A stretch of DNA of 52,673 nucleotides, from the NCBI GenBank assembly GCA_003599885.1, contig QZKW01000009.1, forward strand, positions 1 to 52,673, written 5' to 3'. This document shows positions 33,192 to 41,530 of this stretch, piece by piece. How positions within the stretch are numbered: position 1 is the stretch's first letter; the number at the start of each line of letters is the position of its first letter. Both the position numbers and the translations under genes were made by a program. The notes under the pieces were generated by a model that was not told the DNA's origin, made no database searches, and worked only from the letters and a program-made list of their open reading frames with translations. Source of the stretch: Desulfobacteraceae bacterium. Its GTDB lineage: Bacteria; Desulfobacterota; Desulfobacteria; Desulfobacterales; Desulfosalsimonadaceae.

Positions 33192-33473
33192 CTACTCCTC
33201 AAAACCCCGTTCAAAAAAATCGATGATTTTATTTAACACAGGCGCGTCTGCCGGATTGCTTATTTCAAGGGTGACGACCGTTCCTTTAAAACAAGCCAGC
33301 GACAGAATGTCGATAATGCTGGTCGCGTCCGCCTGCTCCCCGTTTTTGTATAGCCAGACATCGGACTGGGCTTCATTGGCAATGGCGGCGATCCGGGCTG
33401 CGGGTCTTGCGTGAAGCCCCAGTTCGTTGATTACGGTGGCGGTTTTGTTCAGTTTGTTGTCTAACATGTTCAT
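33192..33473 (-). CDS. ptsH: Phosphocarrier protein HPr
   Basis: A 93-residue HPr. His21 in LGLHARPAA is the phosphate carrier; Ser52 lies 31 residues later, at the place of the regulatory serine of HPr. It heads the ptsH-ptsI-smpB operon. The start could also be the second ATG two codons further in; no strong ribosome site is visible. Confidence 0.95.
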   Translation of the reverse strand: MNMLDNKLNKTATVINELGLHARPAARIAAIANEAQSDVWLYKNGEQADATSIIDILSLACFKGTVVTLEISNPADAPVLNKIIDFFERGFEE

Positions 33474-33545
33474 ATTTAAAATAAATTCATATAATTAAAT
33501 TCTATAAAGCTAACATGCTGGTGTGTTTATTGTCAAACTAAATCA

Positions 33546-33574
33546 TTGACAAAAGCAGGGGCGGCTGATAATTT
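33546..33574 (+). promoter_or_regulatory. Sigma-70-type promoter for the LOG-family gene
   Basis: TTGACA (33546-33551), 17 bases, then TAATTT (33569-33574). It lies about 110 bases before the next gene on the + strand. Confidence 0.55.
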
Positions 33575-33684
33575 TCGTTCACTTTTTATTTTTACAAATA
33601 TTTGATTTTATAATTTTTTCTTTAATAAATCAGCCCGGAATCAAACCAAAGGGGCACCGGGCCCGAAAATAGGGAAAAGGCAAA

Positions 33685-34341
33685 ATGGGAAAACAATACG
33701 TGATCGATGAAATGGGGCTGGCGGAATCCTGGCGGCTTTTCCGGATCCTCGGAGAATTTGTTGAAGGCGTGGAGGAACTGCATGACCTGGGACCAGCGGT
33801 CAGCATTTTCGGATCCGCACGGTTGAAACCAACGGATTTATATTACCAGAAAACCGTTGAAATCGCAGGAATGCTTGCGGAAAACGGATTTGCCATCATC
33901 ACGGGCGGCGGCGGCGGGATTATGGAGGCGGCCAACAAGGGCGCGGCTGAAAAAAAAGGGCGATCGGTGGGCCTCAATATTAAATTGCCCATGGAGCAGG
34001 AACCCAATCCTTATTCAAACATTAAGATTGAATTTAACTATTTTTTTGTTCGCAAGGTGATGTTTGTCAAATATGCCATGGCCTATGTCGTCATGCCGGG
34101 CGGATTCGGGACATTAGATGAAATGTTTGAGGCGGTCACGCTGATCCAGACCCATCGGGTGAAGCCGTTTCCGGTGATTCTGTTTGGTTCGGAATACTGG
34201 ACCGGGCTGGTGGAATGGATCAAAGCCCGATTGCTGGCAGAACATATGATATCACTGGATGATCTGGATATCATCAAGATTACGGATGATCCAATGGATG
34301 TGTTGCGGGCGGTGAAAAAAGTCGCGGCCTGGATCGAATAG
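33685..34341 (+). CDS. LOG-family phosphoribohydrolase (TIGR00730)
   Basis: A 218-residue protein with both signatures of the LOG family: GGGGGIMEAANKGA and PGGFGTLDEMFE. Members remove ribose 5-phosphate from nucleotide monophosphates, including cytokinin precursors; in bacteria this usually serves nucleotide metabolism or clean-up. It is often misnamed lysine decarboxylase. It precedes the methyltransferase gene by 26 bases and is probably co-transcribed with it. Confidence 0.92.
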   Translation: MGKQYVIDEMGLAESWRLFRILGEFVEGVEELHDLGPAVSIFGSARLKPTDLYYQKTVEIAGMLAENGFAIITGGGGGIMEAANKGAAEKKGRSVGLNIKLPMEQEPNPYSNIKIEFNYFFVRKVMFVKYAMAYVVMPGGFGTLDEMFEAVTLIQTHRVKPFPVILFGSEYWTGLVEWIKARLLAEHMISLDDLDIIKITDDPMDVLRAVKKVAAWIE

Positions 34342-34367
34342 CCCTGTTTATTTCAGTTAGTGGAGTT

Positions 34368-35495
34368 ATGACGCAAACTGTCCATCAGATAATTTTTCAA
34401 AACGCCCGGAAAATGAAGAGCGTTGAATCCGGCAGCATTGACCTGGTGGTCACATCGCCGCCGTATCCCATGATCGCCATGTGGGATGAGGTGTTTTCGT
34501 CGATGGACCGTGGAATCGGTTCCGCCCTGGCCAAAAATGACGGGACCGCCGCGTTTGAACTCATGCACAGGGAACTCGACCGCGTGTGGGATGAACTGGT
34601 CCGGGTTATGAAAAGCGGGGGATTTGCGTGCATCAATATCGGTGATGCCACCCGGACCCTGAACGGCGATTTTATGCTGTATCCCAATCACGCCCGCATT
34701 CTTTCCGCCCTGCATCAGAGAGGGTTGGCGCCTATGCCGGCGGTGATCTGGCGCAAGCAGACCAATGCCCCCAACAAGTTTATGGGCTCCGGGGTGCTGC
34801 CTGCCGGGGCTTACGTGACTCTGGAGCATGAATATATCCTGATCCTGCGCAAAGGCGGAAAAAGGTCTTTTGACAGAGAGGAAGACCGCGTCCACCGCCA
34901 GGAGAGCGCCTTGTTCTGGGAGGAGCGGAACCAGTGGTTTTCCGATGTCTGGATGGATCTCAAGGGCGCGCGTCAGGACCTGCTCGAAAAAGACGTGCGG
35001 AAGCGCAGCGGGGCGTTTCCCTTTGAGCTGCCGTATCGGCTCATCAATATGTATTCGGTGCGGGGAGACCGGGTGCTGGATCCGTTTATGGGGACCGGGA
35101 CCACGATGCTGGCCGCCATGGCTTCGGGCCGCAACAGTATGGGGTTTGAACTGGACCCTCAGTTTGCCGATATCATCGAAAACCAGGTCAACGGCATTGT
35201 GGATTACACCAATACCCTGATTCAGGAGCGGCTTGCAAGGCATGAAGCATTCGCAGCGGCGCGGATTCAGGAAAAAGGGCCCTTTAAGCACGTTAATTCC
35301 CATTATGGATTTCCCGTGGTCATGAACCAGGAAAAGAATCTGGCGTTTTATCCGTTGAAAACCGTTCGAAAAACAGGAACCGGCAAATTTGAGGCAGTCT
35401 ATTCCGAAGAAGCGGGGCAGAGGAATACTCAGCCAAAGGAAGTAGCTGAAAAGCCAAAAGGGAAAAAATGTCAGCAGATGGAATTGAAATTGTAA
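34368..35495 (+). CDS. DNA methyltransferase (orphan, N4-cytosine/N6-adenine type)
   Basis: This 375-residue enzyme has the catalytic motif TSPPYP near residue 28 and the SAM-binding DPFMGTGTT near residue 240, the reversed order of beta-class methylases. TSPPY is more usual in cytosine-N4 enzymes, though adenine enzymes also occur. No restriction endonuclease or specificity subunit adjoins it, so it may regulate DNA or be a solitary protective methylase. The C-terminal 60 residues are basic and lack motifs. Confidence 0.88.
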   Translation: MTQTVHQIIFQNARKMKSVESGSIDLVVTSPPYPMIAMWDEVFSSMDRGIGSALAKNDGTAAFELMHRELDRVWDELVRVMKSGGFACINIGDATRTLNGDFMLYPNHARILSALHQRGLAPMPAVIWRKQTNAPNKFMGSGVLPAGAYVTLEHEYILILRKGGKRSFDREEDRVHRQESALFWEERNQWFSDVWMDLKGARQDLLEKDVRKRSGAFPFELPYRLINMYSVRGDRVLDPFMGTGTTMLAAMASGRNSMGFELDPQFADIIENQVNGIVDYTNTLIQERLARHEAFAAARIQEKGPFKHVNSHYGFPVVMNQEKNLAFYPLKTVRKTGTGKFEAVYSEEAGQRNTQPKEVAEKPKGKKCQQMELKL

Positions 35496-35531
35496 CAGAA
35501 TAAATCACATACAAACTCAGGCTGGCCCATT

Positions 35532-36842
35532 ATGAATCTGGTTTTCTTTTTTATTGTTCTGATTGCCTTTGTGTTTGCCGGATGGCACGAAATCATGAGT
35601 GTTCCTGCCGCCGGCGTGACATCACCCATCGAAGCCCTGTCCCTGGCCATGGTGGAATCTTCCAAGGGCGCAGTGGATCTGGCCATCGGTCTTGTGGGGG
35701 TCATGACCCTGTTTTTGGGACTAATGAAAATCGCGGAAGAGGGCGGGCTCCTGAAAGTGATTTCCCGGCTGCTTAGGCCGTTGATGACGCGGCTGTTCCC
35801 GGATGTGCCCACAGATCATCCAGCCATGGGTGCCATGATTTTAAACCTGTCCGCCAATGTTTTGGGGCTGGGAAATGCGGCCACGCCCTTCGGCATCCGG
35901 GCCATGCAGGAGCTGGATCGTCTCAATCCTGAAAAGGGAACGGCCACGGATGCCATGGTCCTGTTTCTGGCCATAAACACCTCCAGTGTCACCCTGCTGC
36001 CCACCGGCGTCATCGCGCTCCGGGCCGCAGCAGGCTCCGCTGATCCCGCAGGCATTCTGCCCACCACCCTGCTTGCCACCATGGGATCGACGGCAGTGGC
36101 CATCATCTCCGCCAAATTGTACGGCCGGTTTTTGCGGCTTAAAGACCGCAAGTCCATCGCCAAAACCCAGGTTGTCGACATTGCAGAGCCGGAAACCCAA
36201 CCATCCGACGGGGCCGGTGTGTCCGTCACGGAAGCTGACGGCAGTTATCCGTTATGGGTCAGCATCCTTGCGCTGGGTTCTCTGGTATCCTTTATTCCGC
36301 TCACGGTCATTTACGGCAAAGTGATTTCACCCTGGGTGATTCCTTCCATCATGATGGGCTTTCTGCTGTTTGGCGTCATCCGGGGGGTTCGCATTTATGA
36401 AGCGTTTGTGGAAGGCGCCAAGGAAGGGTTTCAGGTGGCCGTTAAGATTATCCCCTATCTGGTGGCGATCCTGGTGGCGGTGGGCATGTTTCGGGCCAGC
36501 GGCGCGCTGGATGTGATGGTGAATTTTCTCGGGGTCTGGACCGGAAAGGTCGGCCTGCCTGCAGAAGCCCTTCCCATGGCGCTCCTGAGGCCATTATCCG
36601 GGTCCGGGGCATACGGCATTCTGGCGTCGGTGATTAACGACCCGGCCATTGGTCCGGACAGTTATGTGGGCTATCTGGTGAGCACTCTTCAGGGCTCCAC
36701 CGAAACGACATTTTACGTGCTGGCCGTGTATTTCGGTGCGGTTCAGATAAAAAGGGTGCGCCATGGTCTGGCCGCAGCCCTGACGGCGGATATGGCGGGC
36801 GTGGTTTTTGCGGTAATAAGCTGCTCGTATTTATTCGGATAA
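35532..36842 (+). CDS. Fused SpmA-SpmB membrane protein (nucleoside-recognition domain)
   Basis: A 436-residue membrane protein with about ten hydrophobic segments. The N-terminal half resembles SpmA (GLMKIAEEGGLLKVISRLLRP, NLSANVLGLGNAATP) and the C-terminal half SpmB (GAKEGFQVAVKIIPYLVAI, RPLSGSGAYGI, GSTETTFYVLAVYFG). Both contain nucleoside-recognition (Gate) domains. In sporulating bacteria they affect spore cores; non-sporulating bacteria carry the fusion with unknown transport role. Confidence 0.9.
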   Translation: MNLVFFFIVLIAFVFAGWHEIMSVPAAGVTSPIEALSLAMVESSKGAVDLAIGLVGVMTLFLGLMKIAEEGGLLKVISRLLRPLMTRLFPDVPTDHPAMGAMILNLSANVLGLGNAATPFGIRAMQELDRLNPEKGTATDAMVLFLAINTSSVTLLPTGVIALRAAAGSADPAGILPTTLLATMGSTAVAIISAKLYGRFLRLKDRKSIAKTQVVDIAEPETQPSDGAGVSVTEADGSYPLWVSILALGSLVSFIPLTVIYGKVISPWVIPSIMMGFLLFGVIRGVRIYEAFVEGAKEGFQVAVKIIPYLVAILVAVGMFRASGALDVMVNFLGVWTGKVGLPAEALPMALLRPLSGSGAYGILASVINDPAIGPDSYVGYLVSTLQGSTETTFYVLAVYFGAVQIKRVRHGLAAALTADMAGVVFAVISCSYLFG

Positions 36843-36874
36843 TTTAACAGAATAACCGGTGGAGGAAACCGGGG

Positions 36875-37381
36875 TCACTGCCATTTGTCGTTGTTTTTGT
36901 TCAGGTCGATGGTATCATTGGCTGTTTCGTCCGGGGCATGGCCCGGCTGCTCTGATGTTTCCGAATAGGAATACATCCGTTTTTCTCCGATCATCAGGGA
37001 GAGGACCCAGTTGGCGATGCTGATGAGGAGAGATCCGAAAACCGCTGACCAGAATCCGGTCACGGTAAAACCGGAGATCAGCCCGGAAGCCATTTTCAGC
37101 ATAAGCGCGTTGATGACAAAGGTGAACAGCCCCAGAGACATGACATTGATGGGCAGGGTCAGGATCAGGAGAATGGGCCTGAAAACCATGTTTAAAAGGC
37201 CTAAAGCCGCGGCCGCCAAAAGCGCGGTGTCAAATCCGGAAACTGAAATGCCGTCCAGCGCATAGGCCGCAAAAAGCACCGCTCCCGTCAGGCACAGCCA
37301 TTTGATGAAAAGCCGGGGCATCGCGCCCTGCCCGAAAGGGGGCGGGTTGTTATCAAACCGGGTGATTCGGATCTGTCGCAT
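36875..37381 (-). CDS. Phage-holin-superfamily-IV (PF04020-like) membrane protein
   Basis: A 168-residue protein with four membrane segments between residues 24 and 135 and the family-like run LGLLNMVFRPILLILTLPIN. Despite the name, such proteins are common chromosomal genes and not evidence of a prophage. GGAAGG before the ATG at 37381 supports this start, which lies within the end of the upstream gene and suggests coupling. Confidence 0.8.
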   Translation of the reverse strand: MRQIRITRFDNNPPPFGQGAMPRLFIKWLCLTGAVLFAAYALDGISVSGFDTALLAAAALGLLNMVFRPILLILTLPINVMSLGLFTFVINALMLKMASGLISGFTVTGFWSAVFGSLLISIANWVLSLMIGEKRMYSYSETSEQPGHAPDETANDTIDLNKNNDKWQ

Positions 37382-37658
37382 TGATTTGCCTTCCGTTTAT
37401 TAAAATAAGCAGGGTATCATCCGGGCCGGTGGTCAGGAAAATCTCATTCTCCCCGCCGCCCTGAAGTTCCGGATATGATGACCGCAGCCGACCGAAATCA
37501 AGGGATTTCAAAGCGGTTTGAAGCAGGCTGATACCCGCTTCCGCTTCCGCGGTGTCTTCAGGTGTTTTTAATTTAAAATAATGAGCGATCAATCGGTTGT
37601 ACTGTCTTTTGATCTCCGTTTGCACGCAGTGATTTTTCAGGTTCAGGGGTATTTTCAT
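37353..37658 (-). CDS. Small hypothetical protein
   Basis: A 101-residue soluble protein with a lysine- and histidine-rich helical start and a beta-rich end (NEIFLTTGPDDTLLILINGRQI). I recognise no family. It overlaps the following holin-like gene by 29 bases in another frame, so the pair is likely translated together. Confidence 0.6.
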   Translation of the reverse strand: MKIPLNLKNHCVQTEIKRQYNRLIAHYFKLKTPEDTAEAEAGISLLQTALKSLDFGRLRSSYPELQGGGENEIFLTTGPDDTLLILINGRQINATDPNHPV

Positions 37659-37765
37659 ATTGTTCTATCCGATTGACTTTAATCCGACCTTAACAGGTTT
37701 CACACAAATGAGGCAAGGGGATTTCATTCTTCTCTCTTGTCGCTTCCAGCTTCCGGGTTGTGCCC

Positions 37766-39097
37766 ATGCCTGAGTTCAACATACTATCCCATCCGGAATT
37801 CTGGGCCGCCTATGACCGGGACCATATCTGGCACCCCTATACCTCTATGACCCGGCTGGCCCCTGTCTATCCCGTGGCAGAAGCAAGCGGGGTGATGCTG
37901 CATCTGGCCGACGGCCGCGAGCTGATTGACGGCATGTCCTCCTGGTGGGCCGCGATTCACGGCTACAACCATCCGCGATTGAACGGGGCAATCGAGCGCC
38001 AGCTCCGTTCAATGTCCCATGTGATGTTCGGCGGATTGACCCACGGCCCGGCCATCGCCCTGACCGAACGTCTGATGGCATTGACCGCCGAGCCCATCGA
38101 GCATGTTTTCTTTTGCGATTCCGGGTCGGTTTCCGTGGAAGTCGCCATCAAGATGGCCATTCAATACTGGTTTGCGAAAGGTGTGCCGGGGAAAAACCGC
38201 CTGTTCACAGTTAAGGGCGGCTATCATGGGGACACCTTCGGCGCGATGGGGGTTTGCGATCCGGTGAGCGGCATGCACCAGATGTTTACCGGCATCCTGC
38301 CCAGCCATCTCTTCGCCCCCAAACCCCTGCCTGCGAGCAAACCATGGGATCCGTCTGAAATGGATGCCCTCACGCAAATGCTCGAAAGCCATCGGGATGA
38401 AGTCGCGGCAATGATCATCGAGCCGGTGGTCCAGGGGGCCGGTGGCATGAACCTCTATCATCCGGAATATGTCCGGCAGTTGCGGCGGTTATGCGATGAA
38501 AACGAGGTGCTGCTGATTTTTGATGAAATCGCCACCGGATTCGGCAGAACAGGCCGGATGTTCGCCTATGAGCATGCGGACGTGATCCCGGACATTCTGT
38601 GTCTGGGCAAGGCACTCACCGGCGGCACTATGACCCTGGCCGCCACCCTGACCACTGCCAAAGTCGCCAGAGGCATTTCCGCTGACGGGGCCGGGGTGCT
38701 GATGCACGGCCCGACGTTTATGGCCAACCCACTGGCCTGCGCGGTGGCTGCGGAAAGTATTGATCTCTTGCTGGAATCCCCCTGGCAGGAATGGGTGACT
38801 GGGATCGAGGCCCAGATGCGAAGGGAGTTGGAACCCTGCCGAAGCCTGCCGGTTGTGGCGGATGTCCGGTGCATCGGGGCCATCGGTGTGGTGGAAACCA
38901 GGGAGCCCGTGGAAATGTCCTGGATGCAGCCCCAGTTTGTGGAGCGCGGGGTGTGGATCAGGCCCTTCGGCAAACTGGTCTATATCATGCCGCCGTATAT
39001 CATCACCGGCGGCCAGCTTTCAAAATTGACCACCGCCATCTTTGATGTGCTGAACAAGTGGGGCGAAAAGAATGCCGGATTAGCGCGGCAACTATAA
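37766..39097 (+). CDS. bioA: Adenosylmethionine-8-amino-7-oxononanoate aminotransferase
   Basis: This 443-residue PLP enzyme makes 7,8-diaminopelargonate in biotin synthesis, using SAM as amino donor. The BioA start is clear: HIWHPYTSM and DGMSSWWAAIHGYNHP. Fold-type I motifs follow: FCDSGSVSVEVAIKMA, FDEIATGFGRTG and the PLP lysine in CLGKALTGG. Starts at 37760 (GTG) and 37766 (ATG) are both possible, and no strong ribosome site is visible. No other bio gene lies within the window. Confidence 0.95.
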   Translation: MPEFNILSHPEFWAAYDRDHIWHPYTSMTRLAPVYPVAEASGVMLHLADGRELIDGMSSWWAAIHGYNHPRLNGAIERQLRSMSHVMFGGLTHGPAIALTERLMALTAEPIEHVFFCDSGSVSVEVAIKMAIQYWFAKGVPGKNRLFTVKGGYHGDTFGAMGVCDPVSGMHQMFTGILPSHLFAPKPLPASKPWDPSEMDALTQMLESHRDEVAAMIIEPVVQGAGGMNLYHPEYVRQLRRLCDENEVLLIFDEIATGFGRTGRMFAYEHADVIPDILCLGKALTGGTMTLAATLTTAKVARGISADGAGVLMHGPTFMANPLACAVAAESIDLLLESPWQEWVTGIEAQMRRELEPCRSLPVVADVRCIGAIGVVETREPVEMSWMQPQFVERGVWIRPFGKLVYIMPPYIITGGQLSKLTTAIFDVLNKWGEKNAGLARQL

Positions 39098-39187
39098 CGT
39101 TCCATGATAGCGGCAATTCTCACAGCGCGTAATCCGGCATTCTTCCATCATCCGCATCACCGCTTTAAAATTGAAGATCCAGACTCT

Positions 39188-39361
39188 TCAGTTCATGCAC
39201 GGCCGGACCGGTTCCGCAGGTGAAAAATCTCCGGACAGGGCAATGCCGGCGGCGTTTTTCCGCACCCATTGCCGTAAGGACCGGATGAGGGAGGGCTCAT
39301 GAAAGATGATGGTTTCTCCCAGGCAGTTTAAGTCCTGCTGCACGCGCCAGTATAAATACAT
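39188..39361 (-). CDS. Very small protein behind a cobalamin riboswitch; possible selenoprotein
   Basis: Fifty-seven codons from an ATG with an excellent AAGGAGG ribosome site (39365-39372) to a TGA. No family is recognised. The last residues before TGA are PCMN, so a selenocysteine at the TGA would give CxxU. The frame stays open for 33 more codons to a TAG at 39092-39094 and includes a cysteine/histidine cluster (CRITRCENCRYH). If UGA is read as selenocysteine, the gene is 39092-39361 and 90 residues long. It is the first gene after the riboswitch on this strand, so its expression should fall when cobalamin is plentiful. Confidence 0.55.
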   Translation of the reverse strand: MYLYWRVQQDLNCLGETIIFHEPSLIRSLRQWVRKNAAGIALSGDFSPAEPVRPCMN

Positions 39362-39410
39362 ATTAGCCTCCTTTTTTTGTCTTTCATATAGAGTGATTGT
39401 CGTTCCCAAA

Positions 39411-39449
39411 CAAAAAACCCCGCCATCGGGGGATGCCCGATCCGGGGTT
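39411..39449 (-). terminator. Second leader terminator
   Basis: AACCCCG/CGGGGTT (39416-39422/39443-39449) and inner ATCGGG/CCCGAT (39425-39430/39436-39441) form a strong hairpin followed on the minus strand by TTTTTTG. It lies just before the small gene's ribosome site. Confidence 0.85.
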
Positions 39450-39451
39450 CT

Positions 39452-39492
39452 GAAATAAAAAATCCCGGATCCATCTTTCGATCGATCCGGGG
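39452..39492 (-). terminator. First leader terminator (riboswitch expression platform)
   Basis: CCCGGATC (39464-39471) pairs with GATCCGGG (39484-39491), followed on the minus strand by ATTTTTTATTT. It is the likely off-switch of the cobalamin riboswitch. Confidence 0.85.
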
Positions 39493-39554
39493 TGCCCATC
39501 TGTCGCACGGAGTCGCCCAGCCGTTCCTGATCCACGGGAAAATTGGCTGTTCTT

Positions 39555-39723
39555 GATTCAGGCAGGTATTCTGACTTCCGGATCATCCGATGAAACAGCG
39601 CCTTCCCAATCCGGCATACTGGATCAGTGGCATGCATGCTGACATCGTTCCCGGTTACAGCGGCGGGCCCGTCCCCGATTTTCACGGGGTTCCCTCTGTG
39701 GCTCATCTCTGAGCGCCTGTTCA
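39555..39723 (-). promoter_or_regulatory. Cobalamin riboswitch
   Basis: On the minus strand the order of conserved blocks matches the cobalamin riboswitch class: AGGGAA near 39685-39690, an ACCCCGTGAAAATCGGGGACGG block, CCGCTGTAACCGGGAACG, the GCCACTG core (39625-39631), GGGAAGGCGC and AAGTCAGAATACCTGCCTG. A P1-like CAGGC/GCCTG pair closes it. It binds adenosyl- or other cobalamins and switches the downstream leader. Two terminators lie between it and the small gene. Confidence 0.93.
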
Positions 39724-39967
39724 GGTTTTTAAAAAACACGAGCGACGGGTGAAGTCAAGGTATTTATGGAAATCGTTTGTGCCATCGGTCTTTTGTGGCA
39801 GGGGAAAACTCGCTTGAAGCGCGCTATTCACATTATTACTCATAAATCTATTCGAAATTAATTTTTAATAAAACATAAATATCTTGATTTTAATAATATT
39901 TTTCTGATATATGAGAAAAAGTTATTAGTCATTTATTTAGCTGTTATGTTTGTCAGGAGGTTATAAT
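39724..39967. other. AT-rich gap before the HipA-like gene
   Basis: It holds the promoters of the riboswitch RNA (-) and the HipA-like gene (+). The last 130 bases are very AT-rich. No further gene or repeat is seen. Confidence 0.4.
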
Positions 39968-41287
39968 ATGCCATTATCTATCCGGGAATATTTAGCCCGA
40001 GGTCCCGCAACTTCAAAGGAAATTCAGGCGGGGACAGGGCTGAGTCAGAGTTCTGTGGCACGGCAGCTTAGAAGTTTGGGCAACGATATTATCAGGTTGC
40101 AGGATGGGCGAACCCTAAGATATGCAGCGACACGCAATGCCTTTGGCGCTAATGATAAATTGCCCTTGAGCATGGTCGATGCTCATGGGAATACCGTTAT
40201 AACGGCATACATCCGTCCGTTGGTGAATGGCGGTTTTTTTGTAGAGGCCGCCACAGGTATGCCCCCGTTGCTGTCAGGGGAAAACAGGAATGGGCTTTAT
40301 GATGATTTGCCATATTTTCTATTTGATTTGAAACCGCAGGGATTTATTGGCCGGCAAATAGCGGAAAAGATGGCTTCGCAATCAGACGACTTTCCCAGTG
40401 ACCCGAGGCGTTGGAATACAAATCATATTGGCCGTTATCTGATATCCAACGGGGATGATCTTCCCGGCAATTTTAAATTTGGCGAGCAGGCATTACTTCG
40501 CGTCCGGCGCAAACCCGTCATGGCCGCTGATGAAGACTATCCGGCACTTGCGGACAACGCCATGAAGGGTGTCATCCCCGGATCATCTGCCGGTGGAGAA
40601 CAGCCAAAATTTACAGCGTTTAGCGGCCATCATTCGGCCCATGTAATCGTTAAATTTTCTCCCAAAGGGAAGGATAATGATATTGCCCGGCGATGGCGGG
40701 ATATTCTGATCACTGAATATCACGCTGCAGAAGCTATCCATGCCCGGAATTGGCCTGCTGCGGAAACCAGGCTTTTGGAAATGGGTGACAGACTTTTTCT
40801 GGAGTCAAAGCGGTTTGACAGGTCCGGGGAATATGGACGAATGTCAATGATTTCCCTTCAGTCTGTTGATGCCGAGTTTACCGGGTTAGGGGGGGGCTGG
40901 CCGCAGGTCATGGATGCGCTGTCAAAAAAAGAACGGGTCAGTCGGCAGCATGTTTTGGATGCAGAAGCCTTGTGGTGCTTTGGCCGTCTGATTCATAACA
41001 CGGACATGCATTTGGGTAATGTGAGTTTGGCAATAGGTGGGAATATGTTCAAATTGTTGCCAGTATATGACATGTGCTCCATGGGATTTGCGCCAAAGAG
41101 CGGTGGTGAGGTTCCCCCCTATGACTTTGTGCCGCCTGAGCCTAAAAGGCTGAATATCTCCGAGGATACGGTTAATTTCATAAAAATTATGGCCCGCGAT
41201 TTTTGGGAAAGAGTGGCCAGTGATGAACGGATTTCGGATGAGTTCAAGGATTTTCTAAAACGTGGCAACCCGATTGACTTGATGTGA
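39968..41287 (+). CDS. YjjJ-type HipA kinase (toxin-like)
   Basis: This 439-residue protein resembles E. coli YjjJ: a winged-helix N-terminus (ATSKEIQAGTGLSQSSVARQLRSL, residues 12-35) joined to a HipA kinase. Kinase features are the GSSAGGEQPKF nucleotide loop, VIVKFSP, the catalytic loop HNTDMHLGNVSL and YDMCSM. HipA kinases phosphorylate targets such as tRNA synthetases and cause dormancy. Here the DNA-binding part is fused, and no separate HipB gene is present. AGGAGG just before 39968 fixes the start; a TTG at 39950 is less likely. Confidence 0.85.
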   Translation: MPLSIREYLARGPATSKEIQAGTGLSQSSVARQLRSLGNDIIRLQDGRTLRYAATRNAFGANDKLPLSMVDAHGNTVITAYIRPLVNGGFFVEAATGMPPLLSGENRNGLYDDLPYFLFDLKPQGFIGRQIAEKMASQSDDFPSDPRRWNTNHIGRYLISNGDDLPGNFKFGEQALLRVRRKPVMAADEDYPALADNAMKGVIPGSSAGGEQPKFTAFSGHHSAHVIVKFSPKGKDNDIARRWRDILITEYHAAEAIHARNWPAAETRLLEMGDRLFLESKRFDRSGEYGRMSMISLQSVDAEFTGLGGGWPQVMDALSKKERVSRQHVLDAEALWCFGRLIHNTDMHLGNVSLAIGGNMFKLLPVYDMCSMGFAPKSGGEVPPYDFVPPEPKRLNISEDTVNFIKIMARDFWERVASDERISDEFKDFLKRGNPIDLM

Positions 41288-41530
41288 AAAGTTAACAAGG
41301 GCAGGTTTTTTCATTTTTCCCTTCCATTGGTTATCTTTTGTTACTTTTCTTGCCCATCAAGAAAAGTAAAAATGACAAAGAGTTATCGATGATTACGTTG
41401 AGGTTTAAGGCTTATTGTGATTTCGCCGGGAAAGGATTAGCCTTTGTTTATCTCCCTTAGACGCTATTGAGTAAGCTGTCCCCTGAAATTCAGCCGCAAG
41501 GCCGGTGCGACGATGGCTGGTTGGGCCTGG
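41288..41530. repeat. Intergenic gap with a 12-bp perfect palindrome
   Basis: TTACTTTTCTTG (41341-41352) and CAAGAAAAGTAA (41358-41369) surround CCCAT. Short palindromes of this kind recur in many proteobacterial genomes as mobile repeats or transcript ends (general knowledge). No gene is visible. Confidence 0.5.

Noticed and set aside
39362-39739. A long minus-strand open frame running from 39739 into the small gene.
   Set aside because: It passes through the cobalamin riboswitch and two terminators; only the last 57 codons follow a real ribosome site.
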